DNA of 64,000 nucleotides from Salimicrobium halophilum. GTDB lineage: Bacteria; Bacillota; Bacilli; Bacillales; Halobacillaceae. The DNA lies in assembly GCF_900100295.1 (NCBI RefSeq), contig NZ_FNEV01000009.1:62001-126000 (forward strand). The letters run 5' to 3'. Each line of letters opens with the position of its first letter. Position 1 is the first letter of the stretch. The notes beneath the pieces are model-generated. The model was given only the letters and a program-made list of their open reading frames with translations. It was not told where the DNA came from and did no database searches. Positions 8,894-17,421 of the stretch are shown here, one piece after another. A program made the position numbers and the translations under genes.

Positions 8894-9565
8894 TTACTCT
8901 TTATTCATCTTTTTCTTCAGAGCTGCCAACTCGTCGTCTACACTATCTTTCTTATCGAGAGCGTCGAATTCATCGTCGAGAGAGCGATTATCGGATCGGA
9001 GGTCTTCGCTGGTTTCCGCTTCCGCTTCGTATTGCATCACTTTCTCTTCCATACGCTCAAACCCTTGTCTCGACTCGTCACTTCCGATATCAGACATCGT
9101 ACGGTTCATCTTCGTACGGGTCTGCGCTGACTCAGCACGAGCTTTCAGGGAATCCTTCTTCAATTTCATTTCCTGGTATTCTTTCTTCATTTCATCCAAT
9201 TTCGTGCGGAGCTGTTCCGAGTCCTTCTTCGCCCGCTCGTAGGATTCCTTCATCTGATCCGCTTGCTCCTGCTGGTTGTTCTTATCTTCGATGGCACGAC
9301 GGGCAAGATCTTCGTCTCCTGCTTCGATCGCTTTCTCCGCCTGACTCATCCGTTTTTCCACCATAGCCTGAGCATCGTCATACTTTCGCTTCAGCATCTT
9401 TTCATTCGCGATCTGCTTGGCGACAGCACTCTCCGCGTCACGGATATCGTTCTCCATGTCCCGCATGAATTGTTCGAGCATTTTCACCGGATCTTCCGCT
9501 TTATCAAGCATCGCATTCAATTCTGAACCTACGACTGTCTTTACACGATTAAAAAACTTAAACAA
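8894..9565 (-). CDS. pspA: Phage shock protein A (PspA/IM30 family)
   Basis: A 223-residue, almost entirely helical protein starting at TTG 9563-9565, about 7 nt after AAGGAGGAG. The N-terminal amphipathic helix (MFKFFNRVKTVVGSELN) is the membrane-binding element of PspA. The rest is a long charged coiled coil typical of ESCRT-III-like PspA/Vipp1 proteins, which form membrane-supporting assemblies under envelope stress. The length matches bacterial PspA. It is the second gene after a sigma-W-type promoter, agreeing with sigma-W control of B. subtilis pspA (ydjF). The hairpin downstream suggests it is the most abundant product of the operon. Confidence 0.93.
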   Translation of the reverse strand: MFKFFNRVKTVVGSELNAMLDKAEDPVKMLEQFMRDMENDIRDAESAVAKQIANEKMLKRKYDDAQAMVEKRMSQAEKAIEAGDEDLARRAIEDKNNQQEQADQMKESYERAKKDSEQLRTKLDEMKKEYQEMKLKKDSLKARAESAQTRTKMNRTMSDIGSDESRQGFERMEEKVMQYEAEAETSEDLRSDNRSLDDEFDALDKKDSVDDELAALKKKMNKE

Positions 9566-9578
9566 TGTAATCTCCTCC

Positions 9579-10091
9579 TTATGTGGATCCTGCGATAATC
9601 TTCAATTCGTATTCTTCCAGGGAACTTCCTACACTTACCTCTATCTCGCTTCCCCAAGCCTCCATGCTGAGCATCAATTCTCCGTCATCAGACAAGTAAT
9701 CGGCATAACGGACCGTGCTCCCCTGAAGGTTACTACTTCTTCCCTCTCCGAGAACTTTCGCTTCCCCCTCTTCCTCCTTATGAAACGTTTGACCTTCATA
9801 ATCAACGTCAGCAGGGTAAGGTTTGTTTACCGGAAGTTGAACTTTTTCATACATTCCAAGTTCCAGTTCATCATCCATTTCAGCAGATAGCCATTTCGTA
9901 TCCCTTCCTTCCAGAAGCTGATAGCTATACCATTCATAGCTCCCATCCCGATACGTCAATTTACCTACGACTTCATAATCTGCAAGGTCATACGTAACTA
10001 TGTCTCCCACCTGAAGATTGAGAGCATGACGTTCTTCGACTTCCGTGGAAGGTTTCTTCGTTTTCGAAAACAAACGCTTCAAAAAACTCAC
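9579..10091 (-). CDS. DUF4178 protein
   Basis: A 170-residue soluble protein starting at GTG 10089-10091 behind AGGAGAGGTG. The core carries LQVGDIVTYDLADYEVVGKL and LTYRDGSYEWYSYQL, then RDTKWLSAEMDDELE, which is the DUF4178 signature. The fold is mainly strands and its function is unknown. DUF4178 proteins co-occur with PspA, DUF350 and aminopropyltransferases. The gene is first in the operon, 13 bases before pspA, directly downstream of the sigma-W-type promoter. Confidence 0.78.
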   Translation of the reverse strand: MSFLKRLFSKTKKPSTEVEERHALNLQVGDIVTYDLADYEVVGKLTYRDGSYEWYSYQLLEGRDTKWLSAEMDDELELGMYEKVQLPVNKPYPADVDYEGQTFHKEEEGEAKVLGEGRSSNLQGSTVRYADYLSDDGELMLSMEAWGSEIEVSVGSSLEEYELKIIAGST

Positions 10092-10127
10092 CTGGACACC
10101 TCTCCTTTATGACCTTGTACCTTTATC

Positions 10128-10153
10128 TACGAACAGTCTCGGCAAAGGTTTCA
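10128..10153 (-). promoter_or_regulatory. Sigma-W-type promoter of the DUF4178-pspA operon
   Basis: On the minus strand, -35 TGAAAC (10148-10153) and -10 CGTA (10128-10131) are spaced by exactly 16 bp, the established sigma-W consensus. Transcription would start near 10121, about 30 bases before the DUF4178 GTG. Confidence 0.82.
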
Positions 10154-10229
10154 ATTATCGATAACTTTTTTCCTCTTTCATTATACCTTTTTTACCGGCA
10201 ACAAAAAAGTTCACAGCTTTTTCATTTTT

Positions 10230-10244
10230 ATAAAGCGTTTACAT
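10230..10244 (-). promoter_or_regulatory. Candidate CcpA site (cre) upstream of uspA
   Basis: The minus strand reads ATGTAAACGCTTTAT, one mismatch from the cre consensus WTGNAANCGNWNNCW. It lies just upstream of the predicted uspA -35 and about 110 bp from the sigma-W start on the other side. Confidence 0.5.
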
Positions 10245-10250
10245 GTCTAC

Positions 10251-10279
10251 TATACAAAGGATTGTGGTACATATATAAT
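10251..10279 (+). promoter_or_regulatory. Sigma-A-type promoter of the uspA gene
   Basis: -35 TATACA (10251-10256), 17-bp spacer, -10 TATAAT (10274-10279). The ribosome site AAAGGAG follows closely, giving a short leader. Confidence 0.6.
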
Positions 10280-10302
10280 AAGTATAGAAAGGAGTGGGGA
10301 AT

Positions 10303-10746
10303 ATGACCTTCGAATACAAAAACATTGTAGTAGCGGTGGACGGTTCAGAAACAGCAGAACGGGCTTTCCAGAAAGCGGTGGATATCGCAAATAGAAACAA
10401 TGCGACAATCATCCTGTCCCATATCGTGGACACTCGAGCATTCGCCACCGTAGAAGCTTATGATCGGTCTCTCGCTATGAGAGCAGAGAAGCACGCCTAT
10501 GAGATTCTTGAGGATTACAAGAAGCAGGCGGAGGAAGCTGGGCTTGAAAGTATCGAAATTGTAATCGAGTATGGTTCTCCTAAAGTGAAAATCACCAAAG
10601 ACATCGCTCCTAAGTACAACGCCGACCTTATCATCTGTGGAGCTACCGGACTCAACGCAATGGAACGTTTCTTCATCGGAAGCGTATCGGAACATATTAC
10701 CCGCACAGCCAAGTGTGATGTCCTGGTGGTAAGAGAGAACGATTAA
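10303..10746 (+). CDS. Universal stress protein, UspA family
   Basis: A 147-residue single-domain protein starting at ATG 10303, 8 nt after AGGAG. An in-frame GTG at 10294 overlaps the ribosome site and is less likely. It has the nucleotide-binding alpha/beta fold: KNIVVAVDGSETAERAF at the N-terminus and the ATP-binding C-terminal loop ICGATGLNAMERFFIGSVSE. The G-2x-G-9x-G-S pattern predicts an ATP-binding member. It is usually a stress or energy-limitation protein of the cytoplasm. It sits alone between divergent psp genes and convergent ackA. Confidence 0.9.
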   Translation: MTFEYKNIVVAVDGSETAERAFQKAVDIANRNNATIILSHIVDTRAFATVEAYDRSLAMRAEKHAYEILEDYKKQAEEAGLESIEIVIEYGSPKVKITKDIAPKYNADLIICGATGLNAMERFFIGSVSEHITRTAKCDVLVVREND

Positions 10747-10765
10747 AAATGGAATATCAACAACA

Positions 10766-10797
10766 AAAAGACCTTCCTAACCGGAAGGTCTTTTCTC
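10766..10797. terminator. Bidirectional terminator between uspA and ackA
   Basis: AAAAAGACCTTCC pairs with GGAAGGTCTTTT, giving a T-run on both strands. It serves the convergent uspA and ackA genes. Confidence 0.85.
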
Positions 10798-10805
10798 ATT
10801 TTTAC

Positions 10806-11999
10806 TTAATTTTTCAACCCTTTTTCCACTGTATCTCTCGCAATGACGACTTCCTCGTTCGTCGGAATCACCATTACTTTGACCGGGGAATGCGGATAGT
10901 TGACGAAAGCATCTTTCCCGCGGACCTTGTTGAGGGAAGGATCCCAGTATACGCCCATGAACTCGAGCCCTTTCAGGATACGTTCACGGATAGAAATACT
11001 GTTCTCCCCTACTCCGGCAGTAAAGATGATACCATCGATGCCGTGCATACGGGAAGCGTAGGAACCGATATATTTGTGGATACGGTTCGCGAACACTTCA
11101 AGTGCAAGCTCGGCACGCTCGTCGCCATCTGCAGCTTTTTCTTCGATATCACGAAGGTCACTGGAGAAACCGGAAAGTGCCAGCATTCCACTCTCTTTGT
11201 TCAGTACGTTCATCACTTCATCCGCTGTCTTCCCTGTCTTCTCCATGATGAAAGGGATAAGGGCCGGGTCGATGTTACCGGATCTCGTTCCCATCGTCAC
11301 ACCGGCGAGTGGTGTGAAGCCCATAGACGTGTCGATGGACTTACCGCCTTCGATTGCAGCGATACTGGCTCCGTTCCCAAGGTGGCAGGAAAGGAGACGC
11401 AATTGCTCCACCGGACGTCCGAGCATTTCTGCTGCACGCTCTGACACATACTTGTGAGATGTTCCGTGGAACCCGTATTTACGGATGCCGTAATCCTCAT
11501 AGTATTCGTAAGGAAGACTATATAGGTAAGACTGCTCCGGCATCGACTGGTGAAAAGCAGTGTCGAAAACGACGACATGAGGAACATTCGGCATCACTTC
11601 ACGGAAAGCACGGATCCCCGTCAGGTTGGCAGGGTTGTGAAGCGGAGCCAGTTCGGAAACATCTTCAATCGCCTGGATCACTTCTTCCGTTACGAGGGCA
11701 GACTCACTGAACTTCTCGCCCCCATGGACGACACGGTGACCGACACCGTCGATTTCATCCAGGGATTTGATGATTCCTTTAGACGTCATAGTATCCAGCA
11801 GCAAGTCGACAGCCTGCTGATGGTCATGGATATCCTGGATTTTTTTATCTTCATCTTCATCGGTTTCAATTTTGAAAATCGAATCGTTCAATCCGATACG
11901 TTCCATAACACCTTTAGCGATCACCGTCTCCTCAGGCATTTCAATGAGCTGAAATTTCAGTGAAGAACTTCCGGCATTAATAGCTAAGATTTTATTCAA
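10806..11999 (-). CDS. ackA: Acetate kinase AckA
   Basis: A 397-residue cytoplasmic enzyme of overflow metabolism that converts acetyl phosphate + ADP to acetate + ATP. Family motifs are intact: [15 protein letters not shown] at the N-terminus, [11 protein letters not shown] near residue 85, the active-site Asp in [11 protein letters not shown] near 145, and [13 protein letters not shown] near 170. The phosphate loop HLGNGAS and GTRSGNIDP follow. Starts at ATG with AAGGGGATG upstream. A sigma-A promoter and a CcpA site at the position used for activation in B. subtilis lie upstream. CcpA itself is encoded at 39 kb. Confidence 0.97.
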   Translation of the reverse strand: MNKILAINAGSSSLKFQLIEMPEETVIAKGVMERIGLNDSIFKIETDEDEDKKIQDIHDHQQAVDLLLDTMTSKGIIKSLDEIDGVGHRVVHGGEKFSESALVTEEVIQAIEDVSELAPLHNPANLTGIRAFREVMPNVPHVVVFDTAFHQSMPEQSYLYSLPYEYYEDYGIRKYGFHGTSHKYVSERAAEMLGRPVEQLRLLSCHLGNGASIAAIEGGKSIDTSMGFTPLAGVTMGTRSGNIDPALIPFIMEKTGKTADEVMNVLNKESGMLALSGFSSDLRDIEEKAADGDERAELALEVFANRIHKYIGSYASRMHGIDGIIFTAGVGENSISIRERILKGLEFMGVYWDPSLNKVRGKDAFVNYPHSPVKVMVIPTNEEVVIARDTVEKGLKN

Positions 12000-12046
12000 T
12001 GTTGCTCATCCCCTTAAATATAGGCTCGTTTCTTTCAACAACTACC

Positions 12047-12075
12047 ATTTAACCACCCGCTTTTTGCATTTTCAA
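12047..12075 (-). promoter_or_regulatory. Sigma-A-type promoter of ackA
   Basis: On the minus strand, -35 TTGAAA (12070-12075), 17-bp spacer, -10 TTAAAT (12047-12052). The predicted start of transcription is near 12040, about 40 bases before the ATG. Confidence 0.65.
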
Positions 12076-12088
12076 CCGTAAAACGGAA

Positions 12089-12102
12089 TGATAACGGTTA
12101 CC
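12089..12102 (-). promoter_or_regulatory. Activating CcpA site (cre) of ackA
   Basis: The minus strand reads GGTAACCGTTATCA, close to the B. subtilis-type cre TGTAAGCGTTATCA (12 of 14, as recalled). Its centre is about 56 bp upstream of the predicted transcription start, the spacing at which CcpA activates ackA in B. subtilis. Confidence 0.65.
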
Positions 12103-12121
12103 TGATATATTTCTTATTTTC

Positions 12122-13117
12122 TTACAATTTCCCCGCGTGGTAGTCGGTAAACCAGTCGTTGACCTGTGAGATGATATTGGCTGTCTTTTCGGGACTCGAG
12201 AACGAAGGAAGTTTCACGAGTAGTGCCTGTTTCGGAGGCTTTGTCCCTTCTTTTTTCTTCTGTACGATGAACACGCTTCTTGCAAACTTCTCATCTTTGA
12301 ACAGGTCTTCCGGTAACTGCAGCATGCCGATGACGTGAGCATGGTCGCGCAGATATTTCTGGAGGTTCTGTGCCTGATCGCTTTCAAACAGAAAGTTCGG
12401 CACGACGAAAATCCCGTATCCTCCCTCTTTCAAATAAGTGAGACTCTGTTCCATCAGCAGGTGGTGGGCATAAGAGTGGCCTTCTTCCGCCTTCAATTCA
12501 TACTTGGACGCTTGTACATCATCGGGATAGTATCCTACAGGTAGATCGGCCGTCACGATATCCACCGGCTCTAAAAGAAACGGCTGAAGGCTGTCCTGGT
12601 GGAAGAACTCGATATTATGCTTCTGAAGGTTCGCCTGCACGACTGCAAGCTGAATGAGCGTATCATCCACTTCACTTCCGTAGGGAACAACCTTTTTATC
12701 CACACCATTAAGGATAGCTGTCAGCAAATTACCGCTTCCGCATGTAGGATCGAATAGCCTGATATCTTCTTCCTTGAATTCCGTAAGCTTACCGACCAGG
12801 TAACCGATGAAAGTCGCTACCGCATCAGGTGTCAGTAGGTGCTGTTGCTGGGTGGCCCCCTTCATCCCTTTCAGGGTAGCCAGCTGAATAGCTTTACGGA
12901 TTTCTTCATTTTCATAGTCGTTCTTATTGAAGCCGAGCCATTTGTTACGGATATCCACCTGAAGTTTCTCGGGGTAATCTTCAAACACCTGCCCCTGATA
13001 CAAAATATCAAGCGTTTCTGTAACAGCTTCAATGTAAGTGATATTCAACTCCTCAGAAACAGCTGTCGCCATTTCGTCGACTTGCGTAAACAGTTTTTCT
13101 ACATTCTTTTGATCCAT
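12122..13117 (-). CDS. ytxK: Class I SAM-dependent methyltransferase YtxK
   Basis: A 331-residue protein of the N6-adenine DNA methyltransferase-like family. A helical N-terminal region (about 1-90) precedes the Rossmann-like methyltransferase domain. SAM motif I is LFDPTCGSGNLLTAI (about 123-137). The NPPY-equivalent is TADLPVGYYP (about 194-203), in which Asn-Pro is replaced by Asp-Leu. That change is shared with the YtxK family as I recall it and leaves the substrate open. In B. subtilis ytxK lies directly upstream of ackA, as here. No restriction partner is nearby, so a restriction-modification role is unlikely. Confidence 0.87.
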   Translation of the reverse strand: MDQKNVEKLFTQVDEMATAVSEELNITYIEAVTETLDILYQGQVFEDYPEKLQVDIRNKWLGFNKNDYENEEIRKAIQLATLKGMKGATQQQHLLTPDAVATFIGYLVGKLTEFKEEDIRLFDPTCGSGNLLTAILNGVDKKVVPYGSEVDDTLIQLAVVQANLQKHNIEFFHQDSLQPFLLEPVDIVTADLPVGYYPDDVQASKYELKAEEGHSYAHHLLMEQSLTYLKEGGYGIFVVPNFLFESDQAQNLQKYLRDHAHVIGMLQLPEDLFKDEKFARSVFIVQKKKEGTKPPKQALLVKLPSFSSPEKTANIISQVNDWFTDYHAGKL

Positions 13118-13273
13118 TGTCCGTTCCTCCTAAATTTGAGGCATCAATCGTTATCCTTATATACAATATCGAATGTGCGCCTTCTTTTCAAATGAGGAAG
13201 GTTTGAGGGGGAGAAAGACCGGGATCGATGTGATAAAATGAACAGTGCGAAAGAAATCAAAGGAGGTAGCTTT

Positions 13274-14077
13274 ATGGCAGATCAAAGAAGAAACTTATAT
13301 TTTTATTATCCCCCGAGCGAAGAGACCGATGAAAAATTAAAGCCGGTCAAAGATTTGGCCAACGAAAATAATTTCACTATCGTTGAAGACGACAAGGATG
13401 CAAACATCATCATTTCTGTCGGCGGAGATGGAACATTTCTGCAAGCTGTCAGGAAAACCGGCTTCCGTCAGGACTGCCTCTACCTAGGAATCCGTCAGGG
13501 AGAAGAAGCAGGTCTTTACTGCGACTTTGAACTCGACAACTATGAACAGATGGTTACGAGTATGCTGAACGATGAAATCGAAGTAAGACGCTTCCCACTG
13601 ATTGAAGCTACGGTGAACGATGAGTCGACATTCCTTTGCCTGAATGAATGCAGCGTGCGTTCATCTCTCATCAAAACGATTGATATCGACGTGAACATCG
13701 ATGACCTCGAGTTCGAACGATTCCGAGGTGATGGTCTTATCGTATCTACTCCGACAGGAAGCACTGGTTACAGTAAATCTACCAAAGGAGCCGTCGTCGA
13801 TCCTCTTCTGCCTTCTATGCAAGTGAGTGAACTGGCTTCATTAAATAATAATCGTTTCCGTACACTCGGCTCTTCCTTTATCCTCAGCGGAGAAAGAAAA
13901 CTGCGTCTCGGCGTGCGTCAAGACGGGAATGACTTCCCTATCGTAGGCATGGACAACGAGGCCTACTCCATCCGTAACATCAAAGATATCGAAGTGGCGA
14001 TCAGTGATAAAGTCATCAAAACGGTGAAACTTAAGGGCAACTCCTACTGGCACCGTGTTCAGCGCACATTTTTATAA
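13274..14077 (+). CDS. nadK: NAD kinase (NadK/PpnK family)
   Basis: A 267-residue cytoplasmic enzyme that phosphorylates NAD to NADP. I chose ATG 13274 because AAAGGAGGTAGC precedes it. The catalytic motif ISVGGDGTFLQAV is near residues 47-59, and the second signature STPTGSTGYSKSTKGAV near 157-173. The sequence corresponds to the second bacillar NAD kinase (YtdI/NadK2) by length and location between ytxK/ackA and the amidohydrolase. A terminator follows the stop. Confidence 0.93.
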   Translation: MADQRRNLYFYYPPSEETDEKLKPVKDLANENNFTIVEDDKDANIIISVGGDGTFLQAVRKTGFRQDCLYLGIRQGEEAGLYCDFELDNYEQMVTSMLNDEIEVRRFPLIEATVNDESTFLCLNECSVRSSLIKTIDIDVNIDDLEFERFRGDGLIVSTPTGSTGYSKSTKGAVVDPLLPSMQVSELASLNNNRFRTLGSSFILSGERKLRLGVRQDGNDFPIVGMDNEAYSIRNIKDIEVAISDKVIKTVKLKGNSYWHRVQRTFL

Positions 14078-14095
14078 AAAGCAGAGATCACTATT

Positions 14096-14130
14096 AAAGA
14101 CGAACGGGAATCTTCCCCGTTCGTCTTTTA
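14096..14130 (+). terminator. Intrinsic terminator of nadK
   Basis: AAAGACGAACGGG pairs with CCCGTTCGTCTTT, followed by TTAC. The next ~220 bases up to 14352 are AT-rich and show no gene or clear signal. Confidence 0.85.
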
Positions 14131-14352
14131 CATGAATCATTTATGTTGTTTTGTTCATATTTGAGCTTCCTTGACGTGTTATGGAATGCTATTTTAAAAA
14201 ATCAGAGCGAAAACACCGTATAAAAGTCTTAATCAGGTGATTTTCGTAACTATATTTCATGAAAAGACTTCATACTAAAAGTTATAAGATGTTTTCTCGC
14301 TAATTCAGGTCAGAACTTCCCCATAACTGAGGAGAAGCGAGAGCTCCTTTTT

Positions 14353-15936
14353 CTACTTCTCATACATAACGTCGCCATCAACGATCGTCATCAGAACGAC
14401 AGCATCCGCTACTTCGTGAGGGGCCAGGGAGAACAGGTCACGGTCGAGTATAGTGAAATCTGCGACATAGCCTTCCTTGATCATCCCCTGCTCCCTTTCT
14501 TTCCCGACAGCATGAGCGCTCCCTTTGGTGTACAAAGAAATCGCTTCATACATGGATAGCTTTTCTTCTTCCTGATAGACTTCATAATCCTGTGTGGCTC
14601 TCCGGTCCACAGCAGCTCGGATGCCCATTAACGGATTCACTTCCTCGATCGGTGCATCAGAACCTCCAGCGATAAGAATCCCTTTGTCATATAATGTTTT
14701 CCAGGCATACGATTTCTTCAACCGCTCCTCGCCGAGACGGTCGATCACCCACGGAAAATCAGATGCCACGAAAGAGGGCTGAATATCGAGTACCACGGAT
14801 AAGGACTGCAATCGCTCAATCAGGTCGTCATTCAGAATTTGGGCGTGGATAATTCTGTCCCTCAAGCCTTCTTTAACCGGAAATCGTTCCATCCTATCCA
14901 CGACGGCTTCCACTGCCCCATCTCCAATAGCATGTACAGCGACGGGCATGCCTTTTCCTCTCGCCCTTTGAAAAAGGGAATCGAGGCCTTCTCCACTATG
15001 AATCGTCACTCCACTATGGGAGGGATCGTCTTGGTAAGGAGCGGTCAACCAGGCCGTGCGACCTCCAAGAGCACCATCAGAGAATACCTTCATCGCTCCC
15101 AATTCCACAAAGGCAGTGCCATCGCCAAACGTTAACCCCTCCTCTTCCATTTCATCGACAGCTTTATGATGGACGAGCAGATTCGCACGAAACTTCCTTT
15201 CGGTTCCGTCTATGACTTTGTGGAAGGCGTCCAGAGTCTTCCGGAACCCTCCATAGTAATACAAATCTTCCGTATGCCCTCCCACGAGACCACGGGCATA
15301 CATATCTTCCACAGCCTGGGTCAGTGCCTGTTCCAAATACGCAGGCGACACTTCCGGCATCGCTTTCTTGATATAGTCCTGGGCCTCGTCATGGAATAAT
15401 CCGTTCAATCCTCCGTCATCTTTCTCGATTTTTCCTCCTTGAGGATCAGGTGTCGTTTCTTTTACACCAGCAAGTTCTATGGCTTTTGAATTGGCAACTA
15501 GAGCGTGCCGACAAATTCTCGAGAGCATAACGGGGTGCTCAGAAGTCACTTCATCCAATTCATCTTTATGAATAGGTTCCCTTTCCACCCATTGATTCTC
15601 ATTGAACCCTTCACCGATCACCCATTCTCCAGCGGGTGTCTTCCCTGCATGCTGTTTCAATGCCTGAAGTACTTCATGCTTCGATTTCATAAACGATAGA
15701 TCGAGGCGTAGCAATCGTTCACCGTGCATGATCATATGTAAATGACTATCCGTGAACCCCGGATACATCACAGCACCATTCAAATTATGCTCTTGAATAA
15801 TTTCCTTTTCATACTGATGATATAGCTTCTCTGTCGTGCCACTATCAATGATCTTCCCTTTCCGGACCACAATAGCTTCTTCCCAATCTCCCTCCTGGAT
15901 CATTGTATATATTTTGCCACCGTACCAAATTTCCAA
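14353..15936 (-). CDS. Amidohydrolase, YtcJ family
   Basis: A 527-residue metal-dependent hydrolase. The start is taken as TTG 15934-15936, 7 nt after AGGAGG. The upstream ATG at 15957 overlaps the ribosome site. Domain order: an N-terminal strand-rich urease-type segment, then a TIM barrel with the metal motif YPGFTDSHLHMIMHG (about 57-71), VHAIGDGAVEAV (about 328-339) and the Asp of AGGSDAPIEEVNP (about 430), then the C-terminal strand YVADFTILDRDL. The YtcJ/LAF family includes N-substituted formamide deformylase-like enzymes; its substrate here is unknown. It is transcribed alone, away from the repeat copy R2. Confidence 0.85.
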   Translation of the reverse strand: MEIWYGGKIYTMIQEGDWEEAIVVRKGKIIDSGTTEKLYHQYEKEIIQEHNLNGAVMYPGFTDSHLHMIMHGERLLRLDLSFMKSKHEVLQALKQHAGKTPAGEWVIGEGFNENQWVEREPIHKDELDEVTSEHPVMLSRICRHALVANSKAIELAGVKETTPDPQGGKIEKDDGGLNGLFHDEAQDYIKKAMPEVSPAYLEQALTQAVEDMYARGLVGGHTEDLYYYGGFRKTLDAFHKVIDGTERKFRANLLVHHKAVDEMEEEGLTFGDGTAFVELGAMKVFSDGALGGRTAWLTAPYQDDPSHSGVTIHSGEGLDSLFQRARGKGMPVAVHAIGDGAVEAVVDRMERFPVKEGLRDRIIHAQILNDDLIERLQSLSVVLDIQPSFVASDFPWVIDRLGEERLKKSYAWKTLYDKGILIAGGSDAPIEEVNPLMGIRAAVDRRATQDYEVYQEEEKLSMYEAISLYTKGSAHAVGKEREQGMIKEGYVADFTILDRDLFSLAPHEVADAVVLMTIVDGDVMYEK

Positions 15937-16048
15937 TGGATTTCCTCCTTTACTCAAATCATGATGATAATGCTTTTCTTCTATAAAAAAACTCTACCTA
16001 AAGCTTCCGCTGTGTCACATTATACACAGGTAGGAAGCGAATAGGTAG

Positions 16049-16176
16049 AGAAAAAAAGTGGAGCCACCCCGCTTAGAAGCTCTGAGCTAAGCAGTCCTGT
16101 CAGATAAAAGTGTCCTTTCTTTTTTCTGATTGGGCTGTTTAGCTCACGGGCTTCTGGGTGGCAAAGCTAGATTGAA
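16049..16176 (+). repeat. Structured repeat copy R2
   Basis: This full copy has its own arm sequences: GAGCTAAGCAGTCCTGTCAGA against TCTGATTGGGCTGTTTAGCTC, outer stem AGAAGC/GCTTCT, variable stem GCCACCC/GGGTGGC (exact). It lies between the amidohydrolase start and the thiI stop, antisense to both. Bases 15937-16048 show nothing else except the amidohydrolase leader. Confidence 0.82.
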
Positions 16177-16210
16177 TAAGTGGAAGCGATAGCTAATAGT
16201 GCAGGGTAAT

Positions 16211-17419
16211 TTAAAATAAATCGGAGAAGTCCTCCGTCTGCTTCGAAGCCTCTTTGCCGTCGATATGAACGACCTCTCTTGCGCCCAGCGCTTTCTCGAG
16301 GTCTTCCGTGAAATCAGCGGACTGTTCGATTGCAATCGTCTTATCACGATCCGGTTTCGTCTTCGGTTCTTTCGGAACGAAAATCGTGCAGCAATCTTCA
16401 TAAGGACGGATCGAAATGTCGTAGGTGCCTATTTTCTTCGCAATATCGATGATTTCAAGCTTGTCCATAGTAACGAGAGGTCGGATGACAGGGTAATTAG
16501 TGACTTCGTTGATCGTATTCATGCTTTCCATCGTCTGACTCGCAACCTGACCGAGACTTTCACCGGTAGTAATAGCAAGAGCCCCTTCTTCTTTTGCGAT
16601 GCTTTCGGCGATCCGCATCATCATTCGTCTCATGATCGTCATCCCGTAACTGTCAGGAAGTTCGCGATAAATCTTCTGCTGGATTTCCGTAAAAGGTACG
16701 ACATGTACTTTTATACGCTTTCCATAGACAGAGAGCTCCTGAGCAAGATCAAGTACTTTCTGCTTGGCACGTTCACTTGTGTAAGGAGGAGAATGGAAAT
16801 GGACCGCTTCTATTTCCACGCCTCTCTTCATCGTCAGGTAACCGGCAATTGGAGAATCAATGCCGCCGGATAGCATAATCATGGATTTCCCTGTACTACC
16901 GATAGGAAGCCCCCCGGCCCCCCGATAGTCTCCCGCCGTTACATACGCACCTTCATGTCTGATTTCAACTTTAAGTTCAACATCAGGCTGATGGACATCT
17001 ACACTGATTCCGTCCACATTTCTCAGAATGTGACCACCGAGCATCGGATTCAATTCATCAGAAGACACAGGGAAAGATTTATCTGCACGTTTTGCAGAGA
17101 TTTTGAACGTTCGTGCACCTTTCTCTTCCCTGATGGCAGATAGGACCGCTTCTTTCAACTGCTCCACATCATTTTCCGTATGAATGGCAAAGCTGAGGCT
17201 GTAAATGCCGAAGACCTGCTGGCAAGCTTTCATTACTTGATGAGGATCTTCTCCATTCAGCAATACATACATACGTCCTCTCGTCTTTTTTACGACCGCT
17301 TTTTTGAAACCATGCAGCCTGTATTGGACGTTTTCGAGCAGCTGTCGCTCGAAATGTTTTCTATTCTTTCCTTTCAGCGCCATTTCGCCGAAACGTATTA
17401 ATATATGATCGAATTGCAT
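16211..17419 (-). CDS. thiI: tRNA 4-thiouridine synthase ThiI
   Basis: A 402-residue cytoplasmic enzyme that adenylates U8 of tRNA and transfers sulfur to make s4U. The N-terminal ferredoxin-like part and THUMP domain (about 60-165) are followed by an ATP-pyrophosphatase domain. Its PP-loop is MLSGGIDSPIAGYL (about 183-196), with IRPYEDCCTIF near 340. The E. coli rhodanese extension is absent, as in other bacilli, so sulfur is expected directly from NifZ. It begins two bases after the nifZ stop, with GGAGGTGTAACG before its ATG, forming the known nifZ-thiI operon. Confidence 0.96.
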   Translation of the reverse strand: MQFDHILIRFGEMALKGKNRKHFERQLLENVQYRLHGFKKAVVKKTRGRMYVLLNGEDPHQVMKACQQVFGIYSLSFAIHTENDVEQLKEAVLSAIREEKGARTFKISAKRADKSFPVSSDELNPMLGGHILRNVDGISVDVHQPDVELKVEIRHEGAYVTAGDYRGAGGLPIGSTGKSMIMLSGGIDSPIAGYLTMKRGVEIEAVHFHSPPYTSERAKQKVLDLAQELSVYGKRIKVHVVPFTEIQQKIYRELPDSYGMTIMRRMMMRIAESIAKEEGALAITTGESLGQVASQTMESMNTINEVTNYPVIRPLVTMDKLEIIDIAKKIGTYDISIRPYEDCCTIFVPKEPKTKPDRDKTIAIEQSADFTEDLEKALGAREVVHIDGKEASKQTEDFSDLF

Positions 17420-17421
17420 CG

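Noticed and set aside
12122-13117. ytxK as a restriction-modification methyltransferase
   Set aside because: It has a variant catalytic motif, no restriction or specificity gene nearby, and sits in a conserved housekeeping position next to ackA.
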